DNA from: JACJWR01 sp963842975
Lineage (GTDB): Bacteria; Actinomycetota; Actinomycetes; S36-B12; UBA10799
DNA length: 64,000 nucleotides
Reading direction: 5' to 3'
NCBI GenBank assembly: GCA_963842975.1
Contig: CAWJIH010000013.1
Location: forward strand, 92,052-156,051
Each line of letters starts with the position of its first letter. Within the stretch, counting starts at the first letter, position 1. The translations under genes were made by a program, and so were the position numbers. Below the pieces are notes generated by a model that saw only the letters and a program-made list of their open reading frames with translations, was not told the DNA's origin and searched no databases. This document shows, one piece after another, positions 1 through 9,697 of the stretch.

Positions 1-1
1 A

Positions 2-793
2 AAGGAGATCGCGCGCACCCAGGCGGCTGCAGCCGATTACATGATGGGCCGGGTTCGAGCCGATCTGGCCGAACGCGGGCTTACTCGGGCAGTAGTTGTG
101 GCCCATGCGTTCGTTCTCGACGGGACAGCCGACACTGCAGTGGATGGCGCGCCGGTTGCCGAGTACGGATCGGATTCGGAGCGCGACATCACCGCCGGCG
201 GGTTGGACTTCGTTCGGAGTGACACCTTCGACGGCGTCTCGTATGTGGCGCTGGGCCACCTGCACGGGCCGCAGACACGGCGGCAGACACCCTCCGGGAC
301 CGTACTGGAGTATTCGGGATCGCCGCTGCGGTTCTCGTTCTCCGAGCGCAACCACCGCAAGAGCGTGACCATCGTCGACCTGGCCGCCGACGGTCAGGTA
401 GCGACCGAACGGGTAGAACTGCCACAACCGCGCGGCATGGCGCAATTGCGCGGGACTTTCGCAGAGCTGCTTCGTGCCGGCGAGGATCCTCCCGCAGGGG
501 AATTCGCCCGGCATGTCGACGACTGGGTCGACGTGATCGTCACCGATGAGCGCCGTCCAGAAGAGATGCGTGCCCGGTTGCTCCGGGCCTTCCCGCACAT
601 GCTCTCCCACCAGCACCTCCCGGATGGCGTGGCCAGAACCGCGTCAGGCTTGGGAGCCGGTGTCCAGGCGAGTGCGGCACCGCTGGAGGTGATGACCTCC
701 TTCGTGGCCGATGTGTCATCGGGAGCAGCGACGCCAGCGGAACTTGAGGTGCTGGCCAAAGCGGCGGATTCGGTGTTCGGCGGGAGGGGCTGA
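2..793 (+). CDS. sbcD: SbcD, nuclease subunit of SbcCD (5'-truncated by window edge)
   Basis: C-terminal part of the Mre11-like subunit of the SbcCD complex, which cleaves hairpins and protein-blocked DNA ends. The frame is open from base 2, so the start lies outside the window. About 263 residues are visible, including a metallophosphoesterase GHLHGPQ motif (the late metal-binding GHxH) and the C-terminal capping region. The next gene is sbcC, whose GTG lies two bases after this stop, so the pair is surely co-transcribed. The N-terminal metal ligands cannot be inspected. Assignment rests on the motif plus adjacency to an unmistakable sbcC. Confidence 0.9.
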   Translation, partial: KEIARTQAAAADYMMGRVRADLAERGLTRAVVVAHAFVLDGTADTAVDGAPVAEYGSDSERDITAGGLDFVRSDTFDGVSYVALGHLHGPQTRRQTPSGTVLEYSGSPLRFSFSERNHRKSVTIVDLAADGQVATERVELPQPRGMAQLRGTFAELLRAGEDPPAGEFARHVDDWVDVIVTDERRPEEMRARLLRAFPHMLSHQHLPDGVARTASGLGAGVQASAAPLEVMTSFVADVSSGAATPAELEVLAKAADSVFGGRG

Positions 794-794
794 C

Positions 795-3700
795 GTGCGA
801 CTTCACACATTGCGGCTGCGAGGGGTCGGGCCGTTCAAGGATGAGTTCAGCATCGATTTCGACGAGGTCGGTGGGCATCGCTTGTTCTTGATCGACGGCG
901 ACACCGGCACCGGAAAATCCACGGTCATCGACGCAATCGTGTTCGCGCTGTATGGCCGCACCGCCGAGGATGACGCGGGCGATCGAATGGTGTCGGACTT
1001 CCTTCCGGCTGACTTCAAGAAGGCCGATCGACCCTTCGTGGAACTCGTGTTCAGCGTCGAGTCTGGGGTCTACCGGGTACGCCGAGAACCGAAGTACGAC
1101 TACATCAACCGCAATGGCAAGGAAGCGGTGCAGCAACCCACCCTTCGGCTGGAGCGACTGGACAATGAGACCTCCACAACGGGGACTCTGATCTCCACGT
1201 CGTTGCAGGAAGGCAATTCAGAAATCGGGCGCATCGTCCAACTCAGCAGTGGCCAATTTCTAGCCACGGTGGTGCTGGCTCAAGGACAATTCGCTACCTT
1301 CCTGCGGGCCGGACCGGATGAACGCCGGGAGATTCTAGAGCGGGTATTCGGCACCGAGCAGTACCGAAAAGTCGAGCAGTTGCTCAAGGAACGCAAGTCG
1401 GTGGCAACAGGCGAACGTCGTGAAGCCTCGGATCGCTGCCAAGACGCGGCCGCCCGATTCCACGAGGTTGCAGAGATCGCGGTGCCGGCCGACGAGTGGT
1501 GGGAGCTGGCCGCTAGGGACCCGGAGCAGGTGGTGACCCAAGCAGAGGCGAGATTGGCCGAGGTAGTCGATGCAGCGGCGACGGCCGCACGTGCGAAGTC
1601 AGCAGCCGAACAGGTGCACCAGGCTGCAGTCGCAAAGCACGAAGCAGCCAAGAAGCGAGCTGGCCTGGTGGTAGAGAAACGTCAATTGCTCGTCGACCAG
1701 ACAGAGTTGCACGCGGCCGGGCCGGCAATCGATGCACACCGCCTGGCGCTCGCTACCGATGCCAAAGCGAAGACCGTCCAGCCACACCGGAAGGCCAAGA
1801 CCAAAGCGGTCGCAGACGCGGCGGACAAGGTAGCGGCAGCCGTTGCCTGTCGAACCGGCCTAGACCAGGCCGATGCAACGCTGGCTGCCTCCACAGCCGA
1901 CGATCTGGACGATCACATTGGTCGCGCCGTCACACAACTGGCAGCAGACACCGGTGAACTCAACCCCATGTGGCAGCTGGAACAGAGTCTGCCGGCGGCG
2001 GCTATTCGCTCAGATCAGGCCAAGGCGCGATCAGAACAACTGGCTGCGGAATTGCAGTCCACGGCAAACGCGGCGGCGGAGTTGCCCGCCCAAATCCAGC
2101 AACTGCGGGAGCAAATGGCGCAGCGAAGCCAACTCGCGGCTGCGCTCGAGCCGCGACAGGCGGAAGTCACAATTGCCAAACAGGGCCGGGCGGCGGCTGG
2201 CAGCGCAGTCCGGCTTGGTCAGGACTACGCCGCGGCGAACGAGAGCCTCAACGAAGCCACCGCGGCGTTGAGGGCAGCGACAGAGACGGCTCACCGAATC
2301 GAAAGCGACTACCACGCCAACATCGCGGGCGTGCTGGCCACGCAGTTGCAGCCAGCTGAGCCGTGCCCCGTCTGTGGCGGGCTCGAGCACCCGAACCCGG
2401 CGCCCACACCATCTGCTGAGGTGACGAAGGCCGCCGTGGACGATGCCCGGCAGAAGGTGGACCAGCGGCGGCACGCCGCTGAGGCGGAAAGGACAACGAC
2501 GGAGGAACTCGGCGCCAAGGTGGCGGCGGCGCAAGCGCTTGCACAGAGCCGCAGCGTCGAAGCGTGGGAGGCCGACGTCGCCGTGGCTACGGCAGCGGTC
2601 GAAAAGGCCCGCGGTGCCGCCAAGGAGGTAGCGGACCTCGACGCCCAGGTGAGGCAGTTGGAGGCCAAGCACACCACGTTGGACCAACTCCAACGCGACC
2701 TAACCGGGCAGGAAGCCACCGCTCGCGCCGATGCGGAACAGCAGCGGCGCCAGGTGGCGGACGACACCGAGGTGGTGGCCGCCGCACGTGGCGGCTTCGC
2801 ATCGGTCGCCGATCGGATAGCGGGCCTGCGCGATCGGCGGGACAAACTGCAGGCGTGGCTCCGGGCACGAAACGAAGCAGCACAGGCACAGGTGTTAGCC
2901 GAGCAGGCTGCCGCGGTGTTGACTGCGGCGCTAGCCGAGGGTGGCTTCGCCGACGAATCGGCGGTCGATGCAGCGCTGCTCGGGGGTGCCGAGGAACAGG
3001 AGCTGAAGGCCAGGGTGGCCGCCCACGACAAGCGTGCAGCGCAGATCGAGGGTCGGCTGGATTCCGAAGATCTGGCGCAGGTCGACCCCGACGAGGCCGT
3101 TGACATCCAGGGGCCACAGGCAGCAGCAGAGGCTGCTGTCGCAGAACTGACCACCGCGACGGCGGAGGCCACCATCGCGAGCCAGCGGGCCACGGTAACG
3201 CAATCGACCTGTGCCACCCTGCGCCAATCGGCCGGGAAGTTCGCCGAGGTCGACGCACGGGTCGCCCCGATCATCCGGATGGCTGACATCGTCAACGGCA
3301 GCGGCCCAAACACCCTCGGGGTGCCGCTGTCCCACTACGTGGTGCTGAAGCGATTCGAAGACGTGTTGCAGGCGGCCAACTCGCGCCTGCTCACAATTTC
3401 CGATGGTCGCTACCGGCTCGAACCGGACACGACGGCTCGGCAAGGCCAGAAAGTGCGTCGCGGGCTCGGTCTGCGGATCGTGGATGAGCGCACCGACCAG
3501 GCTCGGAGCGTGTCCACGCTGTCCGGGGGCGAGACGTTCTACACATCGCTGTCGTTGGCCCTTGGTTTGGCCGACGTTGTCTCGCAAGAAGCCGGTGGTG
3601 TGCAGATGCGCACGCTATTTGTGGATGAGGGCTTTGGCAGCCTTGACACCGAGACGCTGGACGCGGTGATGTCGGTGCTGGGAACGTTGAGCCAAGGTGA

Positions 3701-3815
3701 CCGGATGGTCGGCGTGATCAGTCATGTGACCGAGATGAAACACAGCATCCCGTTCCGCATCCACGTCCGCCGCCCGGACCGCGACGGCCCATCAGTGATC
3801 CTCACTCCGAGCTAG
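795..3815 (+). CDS. sbcC: SbcC, Rad50-like ATPase of SbcCD
   Basis: ATPase and DNA-tethering subunit of the SbcCD nuclease, about 1006 residues. Seen: Walker A GDTGTGKST at residues 35-43; long Ala/Glu-rich coiled coils; a zinc-hook CPVC at residues 524-527 near the middle, as expected for a Rad50-type hinge; ABC signature LSGGE near 909; Walker B LFVDEGFGSLD near 941. The GTG at 795 is chosen because it directly precedes the conserved LHTLRLRGVGPF start and follows the sbcD stop by one base; the frame is open further upstream, but that part overlaps sbcD. The stop shares bases with the convergent xthA stop. Confidence 0.96.
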   Translation: MRLHTLRLRGVGPFKDEFSIDFDEVGGHRLFLIDGDTGTGKSTVIDAIVFALYGRTAEDDAGDRMVSDFLPADFKKADRPFVELVFSVESGVYRVRREPKYDYINRNGKEAVQQPTLRLERLDNETSTTGTLISTSLQEGNSEIGRIVQLSSGQFLATVVLAQGQFATFLRAGPDERREILERVFGTEQYRKVEQLLKERKSVATGERREASDRCQDAAARFHEVAEIAVPADEWWELAARDPEQVVTQAEARLAEVVDAAATAARAKSAAEQVHQAAVAKHEAAKKRAGLVVEKRQLLVDQTELHAAGPAIDAHRLALATDAKAKTVQPHRKAKTKAVADAADKVAAAVACRTGLDQADATLAASTADDLDDHIGRAVTQLAADTGELNPMWQLEQSLPAAAIRSDQAKARSEQLAAELQSTANAAAELPAQIQQLREQMAQRSQLAAALEPRQAEVTIAKQGRAAAGSAVRLGQDYAAANESLNEATAALRAATETAHRIESDYHANIAGVLATQLQPAEPCPVCGGLEHPNPAPTPSAEVTKAAVDDARQKVDQRRHAAEAERTTTEELGAKVAAAQALAQSRSVEAWEADVAVATAAVEKARGAAKEVADLDAQVRQLEAKHTTLDQLQRDLTGQEATARADAEQQRRQVADDTEVVAAARGGFASVADRIAGLRDRRDKLQAWLRARNEAAQAQVLAEQAAAVLTAALAEGGFADESAVDAALLGGAEEQELKARVAAHDKRAAQIEGRLDSEDLAQVDPDEAVDIQGPQAAAEAAVAELTTATAEATIASQRATVTQSTCATLRQSAGKFAEVDARVAPIIRMADIVNGSGPNTLGVPLSHYVVLKRFEDVLQAANSRLLTISDGRYRLEPDTTARQGQKVRRGLGLRIVDERTDQARSVSTLSGGETFYTSLSLALGLADVVSQEAGGVQMRTLFVDEGFGSLDTETLDAVMSVLGTLSQGDRMVGVISHVTEMKHSIPFRIHVRRPDRDGPSVILTPS

Positions 3816-4612
3816 TCAAACGCGACTGTCACCGGCGCGTGATCGCTCCAGCGTTCGGCGTAACTCGGGGCTCGGCCAACCTCGACAAACGCCAGCCGGG
3901 CGGCCAAGTCCGGCGTGGCGTAGGCGCAGTCGATGCGCCAACCCGTGTCTCGGTCGAATGCCTGCCCACGCCATGACCACCAGGTGTAGGGGCCGTCGGT
4001 GTCGCCGGCGTGGGCGCGTCCCAGATCCACCCAGCCGGAGTCCAGCCAGCGGGTGAGGTATTCGCGTTCCTCGGGCAGGAACCCGGCCTTGTTGCGGTTT
4101 CCTTTGGCGTTCTTGATGTCCTGCTCGGTGTGGGCGATGTTGAAATCACCGCACACCACGGTCGGCACATCGTCCGAAGCCAACGCGGCTAGCCGTTCGG
4201 ACATAGCATCGAGAAAGCGGTACTTCTCGTCCTGCTTTTCGGTGCCCGCCTCGCCGGAGTGGATGTAGACGCTCACCAATCGCACCTTGCCGAGCGCGTC
4301 GTCGTCGATGCTCGACTCCAGCCAGCGGCCGGACGAAGCGAACTCATCCGTCCCCACTCCCACGCGCATGTCGCCCAGGGGGCGGTCGCTCATGATGGCG
4401 ACCCCGGATCTACCGGGTTTATCCGAGGGCGCATGGGTGACGTGCGCCGGGGCGAGTTCAACTACGGAGGAGCGCAGTTGCTCGTCGGAGGCGCGGACTT
4501 CCTGCATGAGCACGGCGTCGTGACGATTCGTCGTGAGCCAGTCCATGCCCCCGCGCCGCTGTGCGGCGCGTACGCCATTGACGTTGACCGTACAGATTTT
4601 CAGCACGGTCAC
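3812..4612 (-). CDS. xthA: Exodeoxyribonuclease III (AP endonuclease family)
   Basis: Exonuclease III/AP endonuclease of the endonuclease-exonuclease-phosphatase family, acting in base excision repair. Seen: N-terminal TVNVNG metal-ligand region, the MQEVRA glutamate, VCGDFNIAH, and C-terminal WSDHAPV with the catalytic His. Length (266 aa) is normal. The first GTG is at 4612, but a TAGCCT box sits 7 nt before a second GTG at 4606, which would fit a leaderless start giving the classical LKICTVNVNG N-terminus. The stop overlaps the sbcC stop tail to tail. Together with sbcCD this forms a small DNA-repair neighbourhood. Confidence 0.93.
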   Translation of the reverse strand: MTVLKICTVNVNGVRAAQRRGGMDWLTTNRHDAVLMQEVRASDEQLRSSVVELAPAHVTHAPSDKPGRSGVAIMSDRPLGDMRVGVGTDEFASSGRWLESSIDDDALGKVRLVSVYIHSGEAGTEKQDEKYRFLDAMSERLAALASDDVPTVVCGDFNIAHTEQDIKNAKGNRNKAGFLPEEREYLTRWLDSGWVDLGRAHAGDTDGPYTWWSWRGQAFDRDTGWRIDCAYATPDLAARLAFVEVGRAPSYAERWSDHAPVTVAFD

Positions 4613-4630
4613 CAGGCTAACGGGAGCAGA

Positions 4631-5533
4631 TCAGGACTCCGGATCGGTCTCCAACTCCACCAAGTGGGAGTGATCCGGCACATATTTCTGGGTGTCGCGG
4701 GGTGGCCGCACATAGCCCGTCGAAGGGGGTCGGGCTGGCAGCTCCAACTGCTGCGGTGGCACGAAGGTGTACGGAATCGTGGTGAGCAGGTGGTGGATCA
4801 TGTTGATCCGGGCACGGCGTTTGTCATCGCTTTCAACCACAAACCACGGCGCGGGTTCCACATCGGTGTGCACGAACATTGCGTCCTTGGCCCGCGAGTA
4901 ATCCTCCCAGCGCACGATCGACTGGAAGTCCATTGGCGACAGTTTCCAACGTCGCATCGGATCGGTCAGACGGGACCGGAAGCGGGCCTCCTGCTCGGCG
5001 TCGGAGACGCTGAACCAGTACTTGCGCAGCAGGATGCCCTCCTCCACCAGCATCCGCTCGAAGATAGGTGCCTGACGCAGGAAACGCTGATATTCATCGG
5101 GGCTGCAGAATCCCATCACATGCTCGACTCCGGCCCGGTTGTACCAGGACCGGTCGAACAACACGATCTCGCCAGCTGCGGGTAGGTGCGGCACGTAACG
5201 CTGGAAGTACCATTCGGTTTTCTCCCGCTCGGTGGGTGCCGGAAGCGCCACGATTCGTGCCTGGCGGGGGTTGAGGTATTGCGCCACCCGCTTGATGGTG
5301 CCGCCCTTGCCAGCGGCATCCCTGCCCTCAAAAATCACCACCACCCTGGCGCCCGTGGTCTTCACCCACTCCTGCATCTCCACGAGTTGAGCCTGCAACT
5401 GGATCAGTTCCCGCTCGTAGAGCTTCTTGTTCATGCGCGGAGCCTTGCCGTTTGCCTTGGCGGTGTCGCTGGTCGCAGACGCCTTGCCGGAAACGCCCTT
5501 TGCCTTCTTGGAGCCGCTCTTTTTCGCTGCCAT
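4631..5533 (-). CDS. ppk2: Polyphosphate kinase 2 (class I PPK2-like)
   Basis: PPK2 transfers phosphate between inorganic polyphosphate and nucleoside diphosphates in the cytosol. Seen: a Lys/Ala-rich disordered N-terminus of about 35 residues, Walker A GRDAAGKGG near residue 70, the lid EREKTEWYFQRYVPHLP, and the Walker B-like FDRSWYNRAGVE, all hallmarks of one-domain PPK2. Length 300 aa is typical. TAGTCT lies 7 nt before the ATG without a Shine-Dalgarno sequence, so the transcript may be leaderless. It is divergent from a HAMP sensor gene about 60 bp away. The choice of ADP or GDP as acceptor cannot be read from the sequence. Confidence 0.93.
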   Translation of the reverse strand: MAAKKSGSKKAKGVSGKASATSDTAKANGKAPRMNKKLYERELIQLQAQLVEMQEWVKTTGARVVVIFEGRDAAGKGGTIKRVAQYLNPRQARIVALPAPTEREKTEWYFQRYVPHLPAAGEIVLFDRSWYNRAGVEHVMGFCSPDEYQRFLRQAPIFERMLVEEGILLRKYWFSVSDAEQEARFRSRLTDPMRRWKLSPMDFQSIVRWEDYSRAKDAMFVHTDVEPAPWFVVESDDKRRARINMIHHLLTTIPYTFVPPQQLELPARPPSTGYVRPPRDTQKYVPDHSHLVELETDPES

Positions 5534-5593
5534 GAGGGGCAGACTAGTCGGCTACCTGCGCACATGTGGCCCGATATGAGGAATGCTGGCGGG

Positions 5594-6739
5594 ATGGCCA
5601 AGGTGTCCAGGCGGGTGCGGGTGCGGTGGAAGCTGCTCGGAGCCTTCGCCGGTGCTTTCACAGTGGTGTTCGTTTTCATCGCGATTTGGGTGATCCGGGA
5701 CGCCGGCCAGACTGCGATGGAAAAGGTCGATCTACAACTCACTGCCGCCGGGCAGGGTGTGGCTCGGATCCTCAACGGCGACGACTTCGCCACTTTGGTC
5801 GCCACTGTGCCGGCTGTGCCCGACCCTGCCAATCCGACTGGACTCGGCTATCCGGACAGCCCACTCTTCACCGACACCGCAGCGCAACTCTTCCAACTCA
5901 CTGACGTGCTGCCCGAGTCGCAGCCGTACACCTACTTCCGAGATGCCACCGATGGAAAGTTGTACTTCGCAGCGTCCGCCGGCTACTTCTCCACCCCGCA
6001 GTCCGGCACCACTTTCCGACAGCCGGTCGATGAAGTCGCGGGCTTGGAGACCCAGCAGCGAATGGCCCAAGGGCTGATCGAAACCACCGATGAGCCGCCT
6101 TACAGCGACACCTTCGGTTCCTGGGTTTCGGTCTACACACCCATCTACGATTCGGCCGGTCAAGGGGTGGGGGCGGTCGGAGTCGATTATCCGCTCGACT
6201 ACGTCCGGCAGGTGCAGCGAGATGCGAGGGTCAGCATCCTGTCAGTCCTCGGAGTCTCCTATGTGGTGCTGATGCTGGTTGTTTTGGTGCTGTCGACCAT
6301 GTTGGTGCGCCCACTGCATCGGCTCACCGAGGCCACTCACCGGGTCGCCGAAGGCGAATACGACCTCGATGTCACCTCGCTCGTGACGTCGAGGTTCCCC
6401 GACGAGCTTTCCGAGTTGGGTGAGTCCTTTGAGTCAATGGCCGCGAAGGTCGGGGCCCGCGAGCAGTCGCTGACCAAAGAGGTTCAGCGGTTGCGAGTGC
6501 AGATCGACAGCACCAAGCGTCAGGAGTCAGTCCAGGAGATCGTCGAGACCGACTTCTTCGCAGACCTCGCCGCCAAGGCCGCGCAATTGCGGGCGCGGGT
6601 CCACGACGACGAAACGCCCGAGGACGGAGGGGGCGCAACTGCACCCGGCGCTGCTGCTCCGGGGCGGATCACGGCATCAGTCGTCGATGAGGAAGCAAGG
6701 CGCGATCCCAGCGCCGGCAGTCACATTGGTGACACCTGA
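5594..6739 (+). CDS. Membrane sensor with extracytoplasmic domain and HAMP, no output domain
   Basis: About 381 residues. Seen: a basic N-terminus (MAKVSRRVRVRWK), a first transmembrane helix near residues 13-33, an extracytoplasmic region of about 180 residues that looks Cache-like, a second helix (LMLVVLVLSTMLV), then a HAMP-type segment (RPLHRLTEATHRVAEGEYDL) and a heptad-rich stretch with TKRQESVQEIVETDFF. No kinase, cyclase or methyl-accepting domain follows; the tail is acidic and low in complexity. ATGs at 5576 and 5564 are in-frame alternatives. The 3' end overlaps the convergent ATP-grasp gene by 63 bp. Probably a regulatory receptor acting through protein contacts; the partner is unknown. 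Confidence 0.75.
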   Translation: MAKVSRRVRVRWKLLGAFAGAFTVVFVFIAIWVIRDAGQTAMEKVDLQLTAAGQGVARILNGDDFATLVATVPAVPDPANPTGLGYPDSPLFTDTAAQLFQLTDVLPESQPYTYFRDATDGKLYFAASAGYFSTPQSGTTFRQPVDEVAGLETQQRMAQGLIETTDEPPYSDTFGSWVSVYTPIYDSAGQGVGAVGVDYPLDYVRQVQRDARVSILSVLGVSYVVLMLVVLVLSTMLVRPLHRLTEATHRVAEGEYDLDVTSLVTSRFPDELSELGESFESMAAKVGAREQSLTKEVQRLRVQIDSTKRQESVQEIVETDFFADLAAKAAQLRARVHDDETPEDGGGATAPGAAAPGRITASVVDEEARRDPSAGSHIGDT

Positions 6740-8056
6740 TCCCGGGGTCACCCGCACGTAGTAGCCAGGTATTGATGATCCGCAGATGATGGGGTTGTGG
6801 TCGGTGGTGAAGTCCACCACCGGAAAGCCTGGCGCCAGGGTGGCGAAGGGGCGTTGCGGGCTTTCGATCGCCTGCTGCAACACGTAGCCCCCAGCGGCAA
6901 GGGCGTCAGTGAGGGCCGCGGACCAACTCTGATCCGAATGCTGCCAGCCGAGTTGAACCCCGGAGCCGCCGAAACCGGCTCCGGGCTTGAGCACGAGCTT
7001 CGCCCGGTGGGTGAGGGCGTAGTCGGCGAGCTGGGCGCGGTCCCCCGCGGGTGTGCTGATGTCGCCGGGTTCGACGATTCGGGTCCACGGCAGGTGGCGT
7101 CGAGCCGCGGCACGCAGTTCGGCTGGAAGATCCAGTGGAAACTCGTCGTCGGTGATGGCAGCGAACAGGGTCTTGTAGCCGTAAAGCCCCGAACGCATGG
7201 ATGTGATCATGCAAATGTCACCTGCACGCAGTGCGGAAAGCACCCCATCCAGCCTGGCGCCGAGGTACTCCACCATGGTCGTGAAGAACCCGCGGATCAA
7301 CACGTCCACGGCTCGATCGTGCAACCGGAGCCGCCCGCTCGAGTGAGTGAGTTCGCCGGGATCGGCCACCTCCAGTTCCAACCCGGCATCGGCGGCGGCG
7401 CGCTGGAGATACACCATGGACGACGCTGCAATTTCGCGGAGTTCGTTGGGCAGACCCACGACGACGTACGGCACCCCGGTGCCGCCGTAGGCTTGCCAGG
7501 TCTCCACCACGGTGTCCATGACCACCGGGGCCGACATCATGGTGCGAAACGGGGTGCCGGCGGCGAAGGTGGCTGCGACCGGCCAGGAAGCCATCACCGC
7601 GGCGCTGAGGTCAGCTGGGGTGATGCCCCCGGCGATCCCACCGTTGAATTCCAAGAAGTGCAGATCTTCGCCCACCCGCATGCCGTCCAAGCGCCCGAAA
7701 ACGATCTGCCGCGGGTAGCCGCTGGGAAGGTCGATCAGATCCGCCCCAGGGCTGTCCGGGTGCCAGTCGGGGAGGAAGCGTGCGCGCAGCTGAGGTTCGG
7801 CGAAGATGTGCTCACCGGCGGCCACCAGCGCGGCAAGGACGGCGGTCGTGGACTGATGATCGCGCGTCAGTTGGGATTCGGTGACAAACACAGGCTCGGC
7901 CACCGGAAGCACAGTGGCTCCCTTATAGGTCAAGCCGGCGTCACGCTGGCCTTGCTCGACCCCGTCGAGGAAACCTTGCGGATCGGCAAGATTGGCCAAG
8001 CCAGTGCGCCAGGAGTGCACTGCGTCGGAAACCGCAGGCCGCTCGTTGATGGTCAT
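6677..8056 (-). CDS. ATP-grasp family enzyme (possibly circularly permuted type)
   Basis: 459 residues, cytosolic. Seen: LVLKPGAGFGGSGVQLGW resembling the ATP-grasp glycine-rich loop with its preceding lysine, FGRLDGMRVGEDLHFLEFNGG like a metal/substrate-binding strand, and a C-terminal PGYYVRVTP. Members of this superfamily ligate carboxylates to amines or thiols through acyl-phosphates; the substrate here is not recognisable. The ATG overlaps the stop of the MFS gene upstream (ATGA), implying translational coupling, and that gene follows an HATPase-GNAT fusion. The three probably make and export a small amide or peptide-like molecule, which is inference only. The 3' end runs 63 bp into the convergent sensor gene. 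Confidence 0.7.
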   Translation of the reverse strand: MTINERPAVSDAVHSWRTGLANLADPQGFLDGVEQGQRDAGLTYKGATVLPVAEPVFVTESQLTRDHQSTTAVLAALVAAGEHIFAEPQLRARFLPDWHPDSPGADLIDLPSGYPRQIVFGRLDGMRVGEDLHFLEFNGGIAGGITPADLSAAVMASWPVAATFAAGTPFRTMMSAPVVMDTVVETWQAYGGTGVPYVVVGLPNELREIAASSMVYLQRAAADAGLELEVADPGELTHSSGRLRLHDRAVDVLIRGFFTTMVEYLGARLDGVLSALRAGDICMITSMRSGLYGYKTLFAAITDDEFPLDLPAELRAAARRHLPWTRIVEPGDISTPAGDRAQLADYALTHRAKLVLKPGAGFGGSGVQLGWQHSDQSWSAALTDALAAGGYVLQQAIESPQRPFATLAPGFPVVDFTTDHNPIICGSSIPGYYVRVTPGSGVTNVTAGAGIAPCFLIDD

Positions 8057-9648
8057 GATCGATGCCCTTCATCGTGATGGGGTGAACCAGTGGTGCCCGT
8101 TCCGGCAGCGTCTTTTGAGGTTTCGTCGGGTGCGGTCGGTGATCCCTCAAGTTGGCGCGGCAATGCCACCCAGATGACCAACGCAAGGATCACCAGCACG
8201 GCTGCTCCCGCCAGCATCACCAGGTTGAAACCACTCACAAATGACTCGCGTGCGGCGGCTTCCAGCGCAGCGGACTCGGGGCCGGTGATCTCTTGGGCTG
8301 CTCGAAGCGCTGCACCGAGGCTTTGGAAGGTGCCTTCCGCTGGTGCCCCCCCGGCAGTTGTGTGCGCCGCCGCTAGGTCGCGCATGAAAGTGGTTGTCAG
8401 CACTGCTCCGTAGGCAGCCACCCCGAAGGCCATACCGAATCGGAGCACCACGCTGTTGAGAGCTGACCCCACGCCTCGGCGCTCGACCGGGTAGTTACTC
8501 ACCACCGTGTGTGTCATCAACGCCGGAGTCAAACCCATCGCGCCAGTGAGCACCATCGCTGAAATCAGCAGACCCATCGAGGCCGACTCGTCCACTTCCG
8601 AGAGCATGAGCAGGCCAGTCGCACTCAGTAGCAGCGAGACGACAGTCGCCAGCTTGAGCCCGAAGCGCTTGGTAGTGATTCCAGCGGTGGCCGAGGTGAC
8701 GGTCCACATCAGGAGCGCCGGCACCAGCAGCAGGCCGGCACCCAACGCCGAATAGCCGAGGACCAGTTGGAGGTATTGGGTGCTCACGAACAGCAGCCCG
8801 CCTAGGGTGAACTGGACGAGAGCCAACGCGAGGGTGGGCACCCAGTAGGTTCGTCGCCGCAGGATCGAGCCCACAAGGATCGGCTGGGCGGTGCGTCGCT
8901 CCCACAGGATCAACCCGGCTGCGGCCAACGCCCCGACCAGCATCCCGCTGAGGATCTGCCAATCGTCCTCATGGCTCTCGGATGCGGCGGCGATGACAGC
9001 CACCAGCAGCGACACCAGGGTCAGGGCGGCCAAAGCTGAGCCGAAGGCGTCTAACGGGTTGCCCTTGTCGCTTTCCGCGGGCTGTTCCACGGCACGAGGA
9101 AGCTGCCAAAGGATCCCGGCTAGGGCGATCGCCAGCATGGGAATGACCGACCAGAACGCTGCTGGCCAGCCGAAGGCGACCAGCGCCGCACCGCCCACTA
9201 TTGGCCCCAGCATGGCGCCGCCTGCCTGCGTGGCCCCCATGATGCCGACGGCCGTTCGTTGGGCGGTGCCGCTGGCGATCGCGAAAGTCAACGCGAGCGC
9301 GGATGGCATGGCCAGTGCGGAGCCGACGCCGGTGAGAGCGCGTAGGGCAATCAGCTGCTCGACGTTGTCCACCAACGCCGTTGCGGCCGCGGAAAGAATG
9401 AACACGACGATCCCGGTGAGGAGCATCCTGCGATGCCCGACCCGATCGCTCAACGCGCCCGCGAACAGGATCAGCGCCCCAGCAGTCACCGGCGTTGCGT
9501 TGACCACCCACTTCAACTGGCCTGCGCTGGCTGACAGGTCCAAAGAGATCGTGGGCAGCGCCACGTTGGCGATGGTCATGTTCATCGCCACGGCGAGGTA
9601 GGTCAGCGCCAGTGGCAGCAGTGCGAGGGGAAGTCTGGCGCGGCTCAT
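8053..9648 (-). CDS. MFS drug/metabolite exporter, DHA2 (EmrB/QacA) type
   Basis: 531-residue multi-spanning protein with the DHA2 opening helix (MNMTIANVALPTI), the motif-A loop after TM2 (LSDRVGHRRM) and about 14 hydrophobic segments, so a proton-coupled exporter is likely. The ATG at 9648 is chosen: the frame is open farther upstream but that part is Pro/Trp-rich and non-membrane, and GAGG lies just before this ATG. It sits 49 bp after the HATPase-GNAT gene and shares ATGA with the ATP-grasp gene, so all three should be one operon. The C-terminal tail is polar (Asp/Thr-rich, ending HHDEGHRS). Substrate unknown. Confidence 0.88.
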   Translation of the reverse strand: MSRARLPLALLPLALTYLAVAMNMTIANVALPTISLDLSASAGQLKWVVNATPVTAGALILFAGALSDRVGHRRMLLTGIVVFILSAAATALVDNVEQLIALRALTGVGSALAMPSALALTFAIASGTAQRTAVGIMGATQAGGAMLGPIVGGAALVAFGWPAAFWSVIPMLAIALAGILWQLPRAVEQPAESDKGNPLDAFGSALAALTLVSLLVAVIAAASESHEDDWQILSGMLVGALAAAGLILWERRTAQPILVGSILRRRTYWVPTLALALVQFTLGGLLFVSTQYLQLVLGYSALGAGLLLVPALLMWTVTSATAGITTKRFGLKLATVVSLLLSATGLLMLSEVDESASMGLLISAMVLTGAMGLTPALMTHTVVSNYPVERRGVGSALNSVVLRFGMAFGVAAYGAVLTTTFMRDLAAAHTTAGGAPAEGTFQSLGAALRAAQEITGPESAALEAAARESFVSGFNLVMLAGAAVLVILALVIWVALPRQLEGSPTAPDETSKDAAGTGTTGSPHHDEGHRS

Positions 9649-9697
9649 CGATGCCTCGAGTGGAACACCGGGGGACAGTTGGTGGAGGTGGGCACAG

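Noticed and set aside
6797..8077. Plus-strand open frame (426 codons) opposite the ATP-grasp gene
   Set aside because: No ribosome site or recognisable motif; it mirrors codon bias of the minus-strand gene. Similar frames at 26842-27957 and 21352-22542 were dropped for the same reason.
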